Below are positions 36,698-45,515 of a DNA stretch of 64,000 nucleotides, one piece after another. Below the pieces are notes generated by a model, which worked only from the letters and a program-made list of their open reading frames with translations, had not been told where the DNA came from and did not search any database. How positions within the stretch are numbered: the first letter of the stretch is position 1; each line of letters starts with the position of its first letter. The translations under genes and the position numbers were made by a program. This DNA is from Clostridium sp. OF03-18AA (GTDB lineage Bacteria; Bacillota; Clostridia; Lachnospirales; Lachnospiraceae): positions 1-64,000 of the forward strand of contig NZ_QUEP01000005.1 of assembly GCF_003478035.1 (NCBI RefSeq), read 5' to 3'.

Positions 36698-37885
36698 CTA
36701 CAGATATTTCTTTAAATCCTCAACCTTGTCGAGCTTCTCCCACGGAAGATCTACATCGGTTCTTCCGAAGTGACCGTATGCTGCGGTCTGCTTGTAGATC
36801 GGACGGCGGAGATCAAGCATCTTGATGATTCCTGCCGGGCGAAGGTCAAAGTTGTCACGGATGATCTCAACTAACTTCTCGTCGGATACCTTTCCGGTTC
36901 CCTCTGTCTCGACCATGATGGAAGTCGGATGAGCAACACCGATCGCATAGGAAAGCTGGATCTCACACTGATCTGCAAGTCCTGCTGCTACAATGTTCTT
37001 TGCAACATAACGGGCTGCGTATGCTGCGGAACGGTCTACCTTTGTGCAGTCCTTTCCGGAGAAAGCTCCGCCGCCGTGACGTGCATATCCGCCGTAGGTG
37101 TCAACGATGATCTTTCTTCCTGTAAGTCCACTGTCTCCGTGCGGTCCGCCGATCACGAAACGTCCGGTCGGGTTGATGAAGAATTTGGTATCTGCATCTA
37201 CCATCTCCTGCGGAAGGATCTCATCGAATACATATTTTTTGATATCCTCATGGATCTGCTCCTGAGTCACATTCTCATCATGCTGTGTGGAGAGAACGAC
37301 TGCATCGAGGCGGAACGGCTTTCCGTTCTCATCGTACTCAACAGTAACCTGGGTCTTTCCATCCGGTCTTAAGTACGGAAGAGTTCCGTTCTTTCTTACC
37401 TCTGTGAGACGTCTTGCAAGCTTATGTGCAAGAGCGATCGGGTACGGCATGTACTCCGGTGTCTCGTTTGTAGCGAAGCCGAACATCATACCCTGGTCAC
37501 CGGCGCCGATCGCGTCTAACTCGTCATCGGTCATGTTGTTCTCTTTGGCCTCGAGTGCCTTGTCAACTCCCATCGCGATATCGGTAGACTGCTCATCGAT
37601 CGCAGTGAGAACACCGCAGGTATCGCAGTCAAAACCATATTTTGCACGGTCATAGCCGATCTCGCGGACTGTCTCACGGACGATCTTCTGGATATCCACG
37701 TATGCCTTTGTTGTGATCTCACCCATTACCATAACAAGACCTGTTGTTGTGCATGTCTCACACGCAACACGGCTCATCGGATCCTGCTCCATTAAAGCGT
37801 CGAGGATCGCATCGGAGATCGCGTCGCACATCTTATCCGGATGTCCTTCAGTTACGGACTCGGAAGTAAATAATCTCTTTTCCAT
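36698..37885 (-). CDS. metK: S-adenosylmethionine synthetase
   Basis: Methionine adenosyltransferase of 395 residues, making SAM from methionine and ATP. N-terminal [15 protein letters not shown], central [10 protein letters not shown] and GGHARHGGG-like P-loop segments ([16 protein letters not shown]) match the family. The start at 37885 (MEKRLFTSE) follows AAGGAG; the 23 additional in-frame codons to 37954 would run through the riboswitch terminator and are excluded. Expression should be shut off by SAM through the riboswitch at 37906-38080. Confidence 0.97.
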   Translation of the reverse strand: MEKRLFTSESVTEGHPDKMCDAISDAILDALMEQDPMSRVACETCTTTGLVMVMGEITTKAYVDIQKIVRETVREIGYDRAKYGFDCDTCGVLTAIDEQSTDIAMGVDKALEAKENNMTDDELDAIGAGDQGMMFGFATNETPEYMPYPIALAHKLARRLTEVRKNGTLPYLRPDGKTQVTVEYDENGKPFRLDAVVLSTQHDENVTQEQIHEDIKKYVFDEILPQEMVDADTKFFINPTGRFVIGGPHGDSGLTGRKIIVDTYGGYARHGGGAFSGKDCTKVDRSAAYAARYVAKNIVAAGLADQCEIQLSYAIGVAHPTSIMVETEGTGKVSDEKLVEIIRDNFDLRPAGIIKMLDLRRPIYKQTAAYGHFGRTDVDLPWEKLDKVEDLKKYL

Positions 37886-37905
37886 TGTAACTCCTTTCGA
37901 TTTTA

Positions 37906-38080
37906 AACAAAACAAAAGTCCGCTCATGCTAAGCGGACTTGACAAACTTATCATCGGTCAAATCCTCTTATTGCTCGATTACTCGCTCAGGTTGGCACCT
38001 TCCTGCCCTCTCGCGAACGCGATTAACAGGGGTTGCCGTGACTTCACCGGTCCTATGTACCTCCATCACTCTGAATAAGG
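37906..38080 (-). promoter_or_regulatory. SAM-I (S-box) riboswitch with terminator
   Basis: Minus-strand leader of metK. The aptamer (about 37964-38080) opens with CTTATTCAGAG and closes with CAATAAGAGG (P1). The family-typical GGACCGGTGAAGTCACGGCAACC, written here only by its parts GATGGAGG, GACCGGTGAA and CGGCAACC, and AGGTGCCAACCTG with a GAGCGAGTAATCGAGCAATAAG end are all visible. The expression platform is a terminator: AAGTCCGCT / AGCGGACTT (37916-37940) followed by TTTGTTTTG. High SAM should favour termination. Confidence 0.93.
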
Positions 38081-38141
38081 GATATTGCGAACTTTTTCAC
38101 ATTATGGCCGTAAGCCATCCCATGAATGACTCACGGACTGT

Positions 38142-38170
38142 ATCTTATACGATTCAGAACAGAATGTCAA
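38142..38170 (-). promoter_or_regulatory. metK riboswitch promoter
   Basis: Minus-strand TTGACA (38165-38170), 17-base spacer and TAAGAT (38142-38147), about 55 bases upstream of the SAM aptamer. Confidence 0.7.
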
Positions 38171-38181
38171 GCGGGAATCAT

Positions 38182-38240
38182 AAAAAAAGCCCGAAAACCT
38201 GGAAAATCGGAAAAAATTCCCATAAATTCCGGGGTTTCGG
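38182..38240 (-). terminator. Terminator after murA
   Basis: CCGAAACCCCGG pairs imperfectly with CCAGGTTTTCGG across a 30-base AT-rich loop, followed by GCTTTTTTT on the minus strand, directly after the murA stop. Confidence 0.7.
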
Positions 38241-38255
38241 ACCGTTTCTTTATTC

Positions 38256-39548
38256 TCAGCCGACTCTCAGTCTGAATTTCTGTGCTTCCTTCTCGGAATC
38301 TACACGCTCGATCACAGCACCGAGAGAACGAAGTTTCTCTTCAAAATTTTCGTATCCGCGCTCGACATAGCCGATCTCATCAACAGTCGTATATCCGTCT
38401 GCAGCCAGTCCTGCAAGCACAAGAGCTGCGCCCGCGCGGAGATCCGGTGCGACGACCTGGGCACCTGTGAAGTTTGTGACACCGTCAACAATGGCAACAC
38501 TGCCTTCTACCTTGATGTTTGCTCCCATGCGGGAAAGCTCATCCACATATTTGAAGCGGTTCTCAAAAATACTCTCTGTCACCACGCTTGTTCCGTCCGC
38601 CAGAGCAAGTGCCACCGTCATCTGCGGCTGCATATCGGTCGGGAATCCCGGGTACGGCAGAGTCTTAAAGTTCATGTGGCGCTGTTTCGGTTTTCCGACT
38701 ACGCGGATCTCCTCATCGAACTCGACCACTTCACAGCCCATTTCCATCAGTTTTGCGGAGATTGCCTCCAGATGTTTCGGGATCACATTCTTTACGGTGA
38801 TATCACCGCGGGTAATCGCCGCCGCACACATGAAGGTTCCGGCCTCGATCTGATCCGGGATGATCGAATAATTTGTTCCGTGAAGACGTCTCACTCCTTT
38901 GATCCTGATCACATCCGTACCTGCGCCTTTGATGTTCGCACCCATGCTGTTTAAGAAGTTCGCAACATCAACGACATGCGGCTCTTTTGCAACGTTCTCA
39001 AGAATCGTCTCGCCCTCGGCCATCGTTGCCGCCATCATGATATTGATGGTTGCTCCGACGGAAACCACATCAAGGTAGATATGGCTTGCGACAAGATCGA
39101 TCGCGTGGGCTACAACTGCTCCGCGGACGATTTTCACATCGGATCCCAGGGCACGGAAACCCTTTAAATGCTGGTCGATCGGACGGCTTCCGATCGTACA
39201 TCCGCCCGGAAGCGGAACTTCTGCACTCTTATATTTTCCGAGAAGCGCGCCGATAAAATAATATGACGCGCGGATCTTTCTCATATGCTCATCTTCCACG
39301 GTCACGGCGTGGATATTTGCGGCATTGATCCTTACGGTATGGCGGTCGATCCGGTCAACTTTCGCTCCAAGATGACTGATCGCATCCAGGAGAGCATTGA
39401 TATCGCTGACATCCGGGAGATTATCGATCACAACATCGTCATCCGTCATGATCGCCGCCGCTAAGATTCCCAGAGCCGCATTCTTCGCGCCGCTTATAGT
39501 CACTTCACCTACAAGCGGGTTTCCGCCCTTCATAATGTACTGTTCCAT
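38256..39548 (-). CDS. murA: UDP-N-acetylglucosamine 1-carboxyvinyltransferase
   Basis: First committed enzyme of peptidoglycan synthesis, adding enolpyruvate to UDP-GlcNAc; 430 residues. Lys22-Asn23 (GAKNAAL) and the fosfomycin-target Cys117 (LPGGCTIGSRPID) are present, so it should be fosfomycin sensitive. The segment KIRASYYFIGALLG replaces the usual MRASILVLGPLLA. Many Firmicutes have two MurA forms, and this sequence may be the second (MurZ/MurAB-like) one. GAGGTG precedes the ATG, and a promoter lies at 39621-39648. Confidence 0.93.
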   Translation of the reverse strand: MEQYIMKGGNPLVGEVTISGAKNAALGILAAAIMTDDDVVIDNLPDVSDINALLDAISHLGAKVDRIDRHTVRINAANIHAVTVEDEHMRKIRASYYFIGALLGKYKSAEVPLPGGCTIGSRPIDQHLKGFRALGSDVKIVRGAVVAHAIDLVASHIYLDVVSVGATINIMMAATMAEGETILENVAKEPHVVDVANFLNSMGANIKGAGTDVIRIKGVRRLHGTNYSIIPDQIEAGTFMCAAAITRGDITVKNVIPKHLEAISAKLMEMGCEVVEFDEEIRVVGKPKQRHMNFKTLPYPGFPTDMQPQMTVALALADGTSVVTESIFENRFKYVDELSRMGANIKVEGSVAIVDGVTNFTGAQVVAPDLRAGAALVLAGLAADGYTTVDEIGYVERGYENFEEKLRSLGAVIERVDSEKEAQKFRLRVG

Positions 39549-39620
39549 TACGCACCTCTATCTATATATCTAAAAAAGGACATAGCTATCCTGCATCCGT
39601 CCCAGCTCGTTTTCGTTATG

Positions 39621-39648
39621 ATTATAACATATCTGGGAAAAATGTAAA
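39621..39648 (-). promoter_or_regulatory. murA promoter
   Basis: Minus-strand TTTACA (39643-39648), 16-base spacer and TATAAT (39621-39626). Confidence 0.65.
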
Positions 39649-39668
39649 GTTTTTCTTAAGATACTCCC

Positions 39669-42146
39669 CTATACCGGTACACAGCAGATAAAATCATACC
39701 CCGCTGCGCCGAACATCTGGTTCGCCGTCTCCATGGACAGGACTTCCGTTGTCCCGGTTTCCGGATGGTACACGCGGACATGCGTCTGGTCATAGCCGGT
39801 CAGGTACATGCAGGTTCCCTCTCCGGTATACGCCAGTACCGGGATATTCTGTCCCACAAAGTACAGGACCTGAACGATACTGCTGCCCGACGCATCCAGA
39901 AGGAAGGTTCCGTCTTCCATTGTCTGGTTCTTCTCAAAGGAATCCCGATAGCGCTCCAGCAGAGCGGAACCCGCGGTGAGATCCCTGATATAGAAGGCGC
40001 TCGCGCGGTTTCCGCGGACCCAGATGGTCCGGTCACGTCCCGCGGTCACGAATCCCATATGATCGTATGCTGCCTGCGCCGCATCGGCAAAGTCCACAAA
40101 ACGTCCGAGGAATCGTCCTCGTCCATACGCATAAAATTCCGTAGTCTTACAAGCTGCCGCTGCGATCGGTTTGACTGTCGAACTGCTCTCCGCAAGCTTC
40201 GGAGATGTCTGGCGGATCTTTTTCTTTGACGCATCGACATCACGGTCAAGCTGTACAAACATGATCTGACCTTTCTGGTCTGATGCGTACCAGCCGATAT
40301 CATCCGTCTTTCCTGGAAGGATCTCCGCATTGCAGACAAGCGTGTCCTCAGAATATGCTCCGAAAAATCCGTCCCGGCTGTTCACAGTCTTCATATGGAT
40401 CCTGCTGTCATCCACAGACACCTCACGAATCCAGGAACCCGGCTTCTCATAATGCATGACCGACTTCATCTCCCGGTCAACGATATCGATGCTGTTCAGA
40501 TAAGTCCCCATCACACGGCCGTTGGACATCAGATAGTCTCCGCTGTCCCCGGTTCCATAAATGCAGTCGTTTCCGACAAAACCAAGAATCCTCGTTACAG
40601 AACCACTCTGTCCGCCCACCTGAGTCTTGTCCCCGGTGTCGAGGTCCATGATCTGGATCGTCTGTGAATCCCAGATCCCGGTATTCTCCTGCCATGCCGC
40701 CCGGGAATGGTCCGCGCTGACCGCGAACTGCTCTTTTGTAAGTCCGGAGGCAAGTGCCACATACTCCAGACTCTTTAAGTCGATCCCATAGATCCCGTGA
40801 TCCATATAGAAGTAGAAGATTCCATTCGTTCCGCGATGGGCAAGTACCGAGAGATCATCTTTTAACTCCTGATAAGGTTCCGACGATGGAATAAAGAATT
40901 TTTCTTCCAGCGCATTCTGTCCCATATCATAATGATAGTACGCGATCCCCGTGCTTCCTTCATGTGTTCCGCGGTTCATTCTCCCGTAAACGATAAAATC
41001 GATCCCGCCGTCCTCATCGACAGCGAGGATCTCGACGCCATGCTCCGGCACATTGTCCCTGATATCATCGGACGCTGCTCCGCCGAACGCGAACACCCGC
41101 GCCCCCACGTTCTCACCGCTGTCGTAAGCCCACAGTTCCCGGTCTGTCACAAATGCCGTATACTGGCCACCTGTGCTCTTTACGGCGTGAACTCCGTCAC
41201 CGTTTCCGATCCCCAGAAGGATCCTCTTTCCGGAGAACAGTTCCGTGTCTCCGGTGAAAAGTTCCGTCATCGTGCGCTCGTAATCCATCATGTAGATCCT
41301 CTGGGATGACCATTTCATCGTGAAGTTTTCTGTCACTTCATAGTTTTCTGTCTTTTCACCATTTTTCGCCGTCACTCTCGACGTGATCTCCACATTCGCG
41401 AGATTGCCGGAAAGTTCCTTCAGCTTCGTGTATGCCTCTCCGGACCGCTCCACACCGAGCGATCCCCAGGTGAGCTGGGTAAATGTGTCCTTCAGTGTCA
41501 CCGTCCCCAGGGATGTGCTGCCTGCGGTCGGGGATGTCTCCATATACATGGTCAGACTCTGGGCATCACTATACTTATAAGTTTTTGAAGAAAAGTCCTC
41601 CGCCAGCGACAGCATCTCATTCGCATGTCCCTGGTCCTGTTCCGTGATCCGCATATAGTACCAGGCCTCGGATCCATCAGAGAGTTCTGCACATACCCCG
41701 AGCAGATATTCCTTTCCTGCATCCAGAAGGTTCTGGATCGGAAGCTCTGTACTCAAGGCGTTCTCACTGTCCCCGTTTAATGACGTTTCAAACGATCCAA
41801 TTCTCGTTCTCTCGATCAGATCCTCCGTATCGAGACTGCGGATTTCATAATGCACTCCCTGGATCTTCGTAGTCCCTGCAAACCGGAGCTTTAGTTTCCG
41901 GTCCTCCGGAAGCAGGATCAGGCTGTCATGCCCTGCGGTCACGCCGCGCTCCTCCGTCTGTCCGAACACGGGTGCCATCTCCCGTTCTCCCATCGTCGCA
42001 TAGAGCACCGGGAATTTTGCTTTTTCCATCGCCGTGTACTCCGTGACTCCGTGCTCTTCTTTCTTCCCTACTGGGTGTACAAAATATACCACTGCCGCCG
42101 CTACAAAAACAAGCAGCAGGATCATGACTTTCTTTCCGGTCTTCAT
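39669..42146 (-). CDS. Large membrane-anchored protein of unknown function
   Basis: An 825-residue protein I do not recognise. A single N-terminal helix (about 7-24) after KTGKK gives an uncleaved signal-anchor, so most of the chain should be extracellular. Residues 80-200 look like a beta-sandwich (ligand or Fn3-like strands). From about 300 onward there are repeated aromatic/Gly/Asp blocks (for example VDEDGGIDFIVYGRMN, YFYMDHGIYGIDLKSLEYVAL, QTIQIMDLDTGDKTQVGGQSG) that suggest a beta-propeller. Length and layout fit a surface or envelope-associated protein. It lies upstream of murA and downstream of a small unknown gene, separated from the latter by a family B repeat. Confidence 0.8.
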   Translation of the reverse strand: MKTGKKVMILLLVFVAAAVVYFVHPVGKKEEHGVTEYTAMEKAKFPVLYATMGEREMAPVFGQTEERGVTAGHDSLILLPEDRKLKLRFAGTTKIQGVHYEIRSLDTEDLIERTRIGSFETSLNGDSENALSTELPIQNLLDAGKEYLLGVCAELSDGSEAWYYMRITEQDQGHANEMLSLAEDFSSKTYKYSDAQSLTMYMETSPTAGSTSLGTVTLKDTFTQLTWGSLGVERSGEAYTKLKELSGNLANVEITSRVTAKNGEKTENYEVTENFTMKWSSQRIYMMDYERTMTELFTGDTELFSGKRILLGIGNGDGVHAVKSTGGQYTAFVTDRELWAYDSGENVGARVFAFGGAASDDIRDNVPEHGVEILAVDEDGGIDFIVYGRMNRGTHEGSTGIAYYHYDMGQNALEEKFFIPSSEPYQELKDDLSVLAHRGTNGIFYFYMDHGIYGIDLKSLEYVALASGLTKEQFAVSADHSRAAWQENTGIWDSQTIQIMDLDTGDKTQVGGQSGSVTRILGFVGNDCIYGTGDSGDYLMSNGRVMGTYLNSIDIVDREMKSVMHYEKPGSWIREVSVDDSRIHMKTVNSRDGFFGAYSEDTLVCNAEILPGKTDDIGWYASDQKGQIMFVQLDRDVDASKKKIRQTSPKLAESSSTVKPIAAAACKTTEFYAYGRGRFLGRFVDFADAAQAAYDHMGFVTAGRDRTIWVRGNRASAFYIRDLTAGSALLERYRDSFEKNQTMEDGTFLLDASGSSIVQVLYFVGQNIPVLAYTGEGTCMYLTGYDQTHVRVYHPETGTTEVLSMETANQMFGAAGYDFICCVPV

Positions 42147-42206
42147 CTCACTGTTTCCTCACTCTGTCTATCTGTCACTGCCTGTCGGCAGAATTTTTCA
42201 ATTTCC

Positions 42207-42282
42207 GTAACTGTTCAGTACCTTCAAACCCGTGCTTTATTACAGTCAACGCAGCAAGTGCGCAGACCTGCTGAACAGTTAT
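42207..42282. repeat. Dispersed repeat family B, short copy
   Basis: 76-bp palindromic element with ends GTAACTGTTCAGTA (42207-42220) and TGCTGAACAGTTAT (42269-42282). Its right arm, GCAGCAAGTGCGCAGACC, is the reverse complement of the left arm of the copy at 13962-14094. It abuts the stop codon of the small gene at 42282. Confidence 0.65.
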
Positions 42283-42662
42283 CAATTTTCAACTCTGTTT
42301 AAAATTCTTCTCCGGTAAATCTCATTCACAAACAGAACCTGCAGCAGATCCTGTTCTTCTGTTCCGCCCATAGTCTCCTCCGGGTGGCGTTCTCTGACTT
42401 TTAACAGTTCCCGGTATAAGAATTCCCGGTCCGGATATTCGTCATACATCGGACTCCCGGGGTATTCCAAAAGGTCACACGCCTCCTCGGCCAAAACCTG
42501 TTTTCTCTTCGCTGCTGAAGGATAGAGTCCTCTCAGATAGTCCATCTCCGACCGGAGCTCATTTCCAGTCAGGACCGGTCCTGCGCTCTGTTCCTCTCTC
42601 CGATAAAGCATCCAGGGCACTTTTTTCACTTCCGGGGGGTATCCCCGGTATCTCTTCTCCAT
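42282..42662 (-). CDS. Small hypothetical protein
   Basis: A 126-residue soluble protein of unknown function, starting MEKRYRGYPPEVKKVPW. It is rich in Glu, Arg, Tyr and Leu with mostly helical stretches (EMDYLRGLYPSAAKRKQVLAEEACDLL is one helix, given here only as a region around residues 45-70). No signal peptide, membrane segment or known motif. AAAGGAG lies somewhat far upstream (13-base spacing); the start could also be 42713. Codon use and length support a real gene. It precedes the large anchored protein on the same strand. Confidence 0.65.
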   Translation of the reverse strand: MEKRYRGYPPEVKKVPWMLYRREEQSAGPVLTGNELRSEMDYLRGLYPSAAKRKQVLAEEACDLLEYPGSPMYDEYPDREFLYRELLKVRERHPEETMGGTEEQDLLQVLFVNEIYRRRILNRVEN

Positions 42663-42804
42663 AAAAACGTTCCCGCTCCTTTGCTGATCCCTATACAGGA
42701 TTATCATATGCAAAAAGGAGCGGGAAAGCTACCATCTCATTTTATGATAATTTCGATCCACAGCCGGCAATTTCATGAAGTCTGACATGTCGGCGCCGGA
42801 CCGG

Positions 42805-43725
42805 CTAAAACAGTTTTTTCGGATAAACACCCGCATCGACCAGCTTCTGGATCGACGCGACAACTGCCGGTTTGTCCTCTTTGTAGGTCACACCAAACCA
42901 TTTATCCTTTGTCTCAAGGACGCGGACTGTACCTTTTCCGTTATGAATACAGCTGTCGATCACCGCTGGGAGAAGGTATTCCGCTTTCAGATCCCCCTCT
43001 TTCACGCCGGAGAGGAATTCCGGGAATCCTTTTTCCAGTTCTTTTACGAAAGATGCCGGCAGTCCGAACATATTCATGGAAACATGCTGGTCTTCTTTTA
43101 CGATAACCGGGTTGCCATCGTGGTCAGCCGCATGCATGCCGTCTTCCGCTTTGTAGACGTCGTATGTCTCTGTGACCTTGGAGAGATATCCATTGGCATC
43201 CACCGTGCACACGCCGCGGGTCACCGGACCATTTTCGCTTAACGTGTTGGAGAGGATAAAACCAGCCATACACATATCGAATGTAGCCTTCGTATCATCC
43301 ATCTCATTTACCATATAGTCATGGACGATCTTAAAGCCTTCTTTTCCGTAGTAGTCATCGGCATTGATGACAAGGAACGGTTCCTTGATCAGATCTCTCG
43401 CCGCAAGAATCGCCTGACCGGTTCCCCACGGTTTTTTTCTACCTTCCGGAACAGAAAAACCTTCCGGGAGATCATCCATCTCCTGGTACGCATACTCGAC
43501 CGGAGCGATCTTCTCGATCCTGTTTCCGATGATCTCCTTAAAATCTTTCTCCAGATCTTTTCTGATGATAAAAATAATTTTATCAAAACCCGCTTCCAGA
43601 GCGTCATGGATCGAATAGTCCATAATGATCTCACCGCTCGGTCCAACCGGGGCAAGCTGCTTGATTCCGCCGCCAAAACGGCTTCCAATTCCTGCTGCCA
43701 TGATGACAAGAGATGTCTTTTTCAT
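42805..43725 (-). CDS. Nucleotidyltransferase family protein
   Basis: A 306-residue sugar-phosphate nucleotidyltransferase-like protein. The N-terminal IMAAGIGSRFGGGIKQL is the nucleotide-binding signature, with a variant of the usual GGxGxRL..T..PK. The NADDYYG metal-binding region follows, and an AGFILSNTLSE stretch. Unlike GlmU or RfbA it has no hexapeptide repeats. The start at 43725 follows AGGAGG; the 18 extra in-frame codons are excluded. It probably activates a sugar phosphate or polyol for envelope or capsule synthesis, but the substrate is unknown. Its own promoter is at 43775-43803. Confidence 0.88.
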   Translation of the reverse strand: MKKTSLVIMAAGIGSRFGGGIKQLAPVGPSGEIIMDYSIHDALEAGFDKIIFIIRKDLEKDFKEIIGNRIEKIAPVEYAYQEMDDLPEGFSVPEGRKKPWGTGQAILAARDLIKEPFLVINADDYYGKEGFKIVHDYMVNEMDDTKATFDMCMAGFILSNTLSENGPVTRGVCTVDANGYLSKVTETYDVYKAEDGMHAADHDGNPVIVKEDQHVSMNMFGLPASFVKELEKGFPEFLSGVKEGDLKAEYLLPAVIDSCIHNGKGTVRVLETKDKWFGVTYKEDKPAVVASIQKLVDAGVYPKKLF

Positions 43726-43774
43726 GTAACAGTCCTCCTTTTTTCTGCAGATTCTTTCACACTCATATGGAGGT

Positions 43775-43803
43775 ATCATAACACAGATTCAGATTCTTTT
43801 CAA
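43775..43803 (-). promoter_or_regulatory. Promoter of the nucleotidyltransferase gene
   Basis: Minus-strand TTGAAA (43798-43803), 17-base spacer and TATGAT (43775-43780). Confidence 0.65.
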
Positions 43804-43810
43804 TCAGACA

Positions 43811-43905
43811 AAGAGTCCGGCTGCACTCTTTTAAGAAATTCGTAGGAATTTCTGCCAAAAAGCAGTTGCTTCCTTCGCATTTCCTAAGAGAACCACCGGA
43901 CCCTT
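43811..43905 (-). terminator. Long imperfect palindrome, likely terminator of the FAD operon
   Basis: On the minus strand AAGGGTCCGG near 43905 pairs with CCGGACTCTT near 43811; a smaller inner stem GAAATTC-GAATTTC also forms. It follows the DUF1667 gene stop and ends in TTTGTC. The length and bulges are unusual for a simple terminator and may reflect an inserted palindromic element. Confidence 0.5.
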
Positions 43906-43922
43906 CCAAATGATCTTCTATA

Positions 43923-44285
43923 CTACTGTTTCTCTACATTTTTCGTCGCGATCAGATCGCTTCCAAGACCTAAAATATTTTCTACGATCAGATCACCGGT
44001 ATGGACCGGTGCATTTAAAGACAGCTTGCGGATCTCCGCCATCACCTCAAACAGCTTCTCCTTCGGCACCGCACGGTTTAACCGCACGCTGACAAGTGGG
44101 AGAACTCCGTTTTTCACAGCCACGGAGCTTGCGATCGTACGCTTCGGCGCTTCGACCTCCTGCGCCGCATACTGAGCTCCCTTCGGGCATAAATTTCCAC
44201 TCACGGAGATGCATTTTCCATCCACGATCTCCGCCTCAAGCTCACAGCCATTCGGACATACGATACATGTCATTTTTCTAATCAT
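43923..44285 (-). CDS. DUF1667 domain protein (Fe-S subunit-like)
   Basis: A 120-residue cytosolic protein of the DUF1667 family. The cysteine-rich N-terminus (CIVCPNGC, then GNLCPKGAQYA) would hold an Fe-S cluster or zinc. It always accompanies FAD-dependent dehydrogenases of the GlpA/GlpB kind and probably passes electrons. The ATG overlaps the stop of the preceding FAD gene by four bases (ATGA), which fixes the start at 44285. It is the last gene of the three-gene operon. Confidence 0.9.
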   Translation of the reverse strand: MIRKMTCIVCPNGCELEAEIVDGKCISVSGNLCPKGAQYAAQEVEAPKRTIASSVAVKNGVLPLVSVRLNRAVPKEKLFEVMAEIRKLSLNAPVHTGDLIVENILGLGSDLIATKNVEKQ

Positions 44286-45514
44286 AAGATGCACACCTCC
44301 ACTTCCTGCTCACCTTCAAACGTCTCTTTCTTAACCGGGATCTGGATCATCTCTGCCGGAAGCGCCTTCTTTAAATGCTTTTTCGCAAGAACCTTTTCTC
44401 CCTGTCTGACCTCGATCGTGCAATTTTCGAATTTCCGTCCGACACGCATGGAGATCGTCACATCTTTCTTTCCGCTGACCTTCATCGGCACCGTATGATT
44501 GATGCCGGAAGCTGCTTTCACCGGGATCGTGCACTCCGGCAGACTGCCGTTTTCCACATATTCCGCAACACCGTCTGCCAGCTTTTCTGCTTCCATGGAC
44601 ACAAAGTCTACCAGATCATGAACATGGAGGACATTGCCTGCTGCAAAGAAGCCGGATTTTTCTGTCTGGAAATATTCATCGACCACCGCACCCTTTGTTC
44701 TTGCATCAAGCGTAACACCGGCATCGATGGAAAGCTCGTTTTCCGGGATCAGACCGACCGAGAGGATCACCGTATCACAGTTGTATTCCTTCTCCGTTCC
44801 CGGAATCGGCTTCATGTGCTCATCCACCTGTGCAACGGTAACGCCTGTCACACGCTCATTTCCGTGGATGTCTGTGATCGTGTGGCTCAGATACAGCGGG
44901 ATTCCGTAATCATTCAGGCACTGTTCGATGTTTCTCGGAAGTCCGCTCGGGATCGGCTGGATCTCAAACACAGCCTGTACATGAGAGCCCTCTAAGGTTA
45001 AACGTCTCGCCATGATCATTCCGATATCTCCGGAGCCGAGGATCACGACCTCTTTTCCGACCATGCGGTTATAAAGATTGATGTAAGCCTGTGCAACACC
45101 TGCTGTGAATACTCCCGTTGGACGTTCGCCCGGGATTCCCAGAGCACCTCTTGTCCTCTCTCTGCAGCCCATGGTGAGGATCACAGCTTTTGCCTGAATC
45201 TTCTTTAAACCATTCGAAGAAGCAAGGGTTACAACCTTGTCCGGAGATACAGAAAGAACAGTCGTATCGGTCACATACGGGATCTTTAATTCCATGACCT
45301 CGTCAATAAATTTCTGTGCATATTCCGGTCCGCTCAAGGTCTCTCCAAATCTCGTCAGACCGAAACCGTCATGAATACACTGACGTAAAATACCGCCCAT
45401 GGTCTTTTCACGTTCTACGATCAGAACATTCCTGATCCCGTTTTTATAAAGCTCTACGGCTGCCGCAAGTCCGGCCGGACCTCCGCCGACAATTACCACA
45501 TCACGTGTTTCCAT
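44282..45514 (-). CDS. NAD(P)/FAD-dependent oxidoreductase
   Basis: A 410-residue flavoprotein of the pyridine-nucleotide-disulphide-oxidoreductase fold. FAD-binding GGGPAGLAAAVEL is at the N-terminus, a second Rossmann motif GSGDIGMIMARRL near the middle, and an ILSVGLIPEN...GFFAAGNVLHVHD FAD-binding block follows. No CxxC redox pair of thioredoxin reductase is seen. It sits between the GlpA-like gene and DUF1667 gene and starts one base after the former stop, with AGGAGG upstream. By analogy with the GlpABC-like trios it should transfer electrons between the substrate dehydrogenase and NAD(P). Confidence 0.9.
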   Translation of the reverse strand: METRDVVIVGGGPAGLAAAVELYKNGIRNVLIVEREKTMGGILRQCIHDGFGLTRFGETLSGPEYAQKFIDEVMELKIPYVTDTTVLSVSPDKVVTLASSNGLKKIQAKAVILTMGCRERTRGALGIPGERPTGVFTAGVAQAYINLYNRMVGKEVVILGSGDIGMIMARRLTLEGSHVQAVFEIQPIPSGLPRNIEQCLNDYGIPLYLSHTITDIHGNERVTGVTVAQVDEHMKPIPGTEKEYNCDTVILSVGLIPENELSIDAGVTLDARTKGAVVDEYFQTEKSGFFAAGNVLHVHDLVDFVSMEAEKLADGVAEYVENGSLPECTIPVKAASGINHTVPMKVSGKKDVTISMRVGRKFENCTIEVRQGEKVLAKKHLKKALPAEMIQIPVKKETFEGEQEVEVCIL

Positions 45515-45515
45515 C

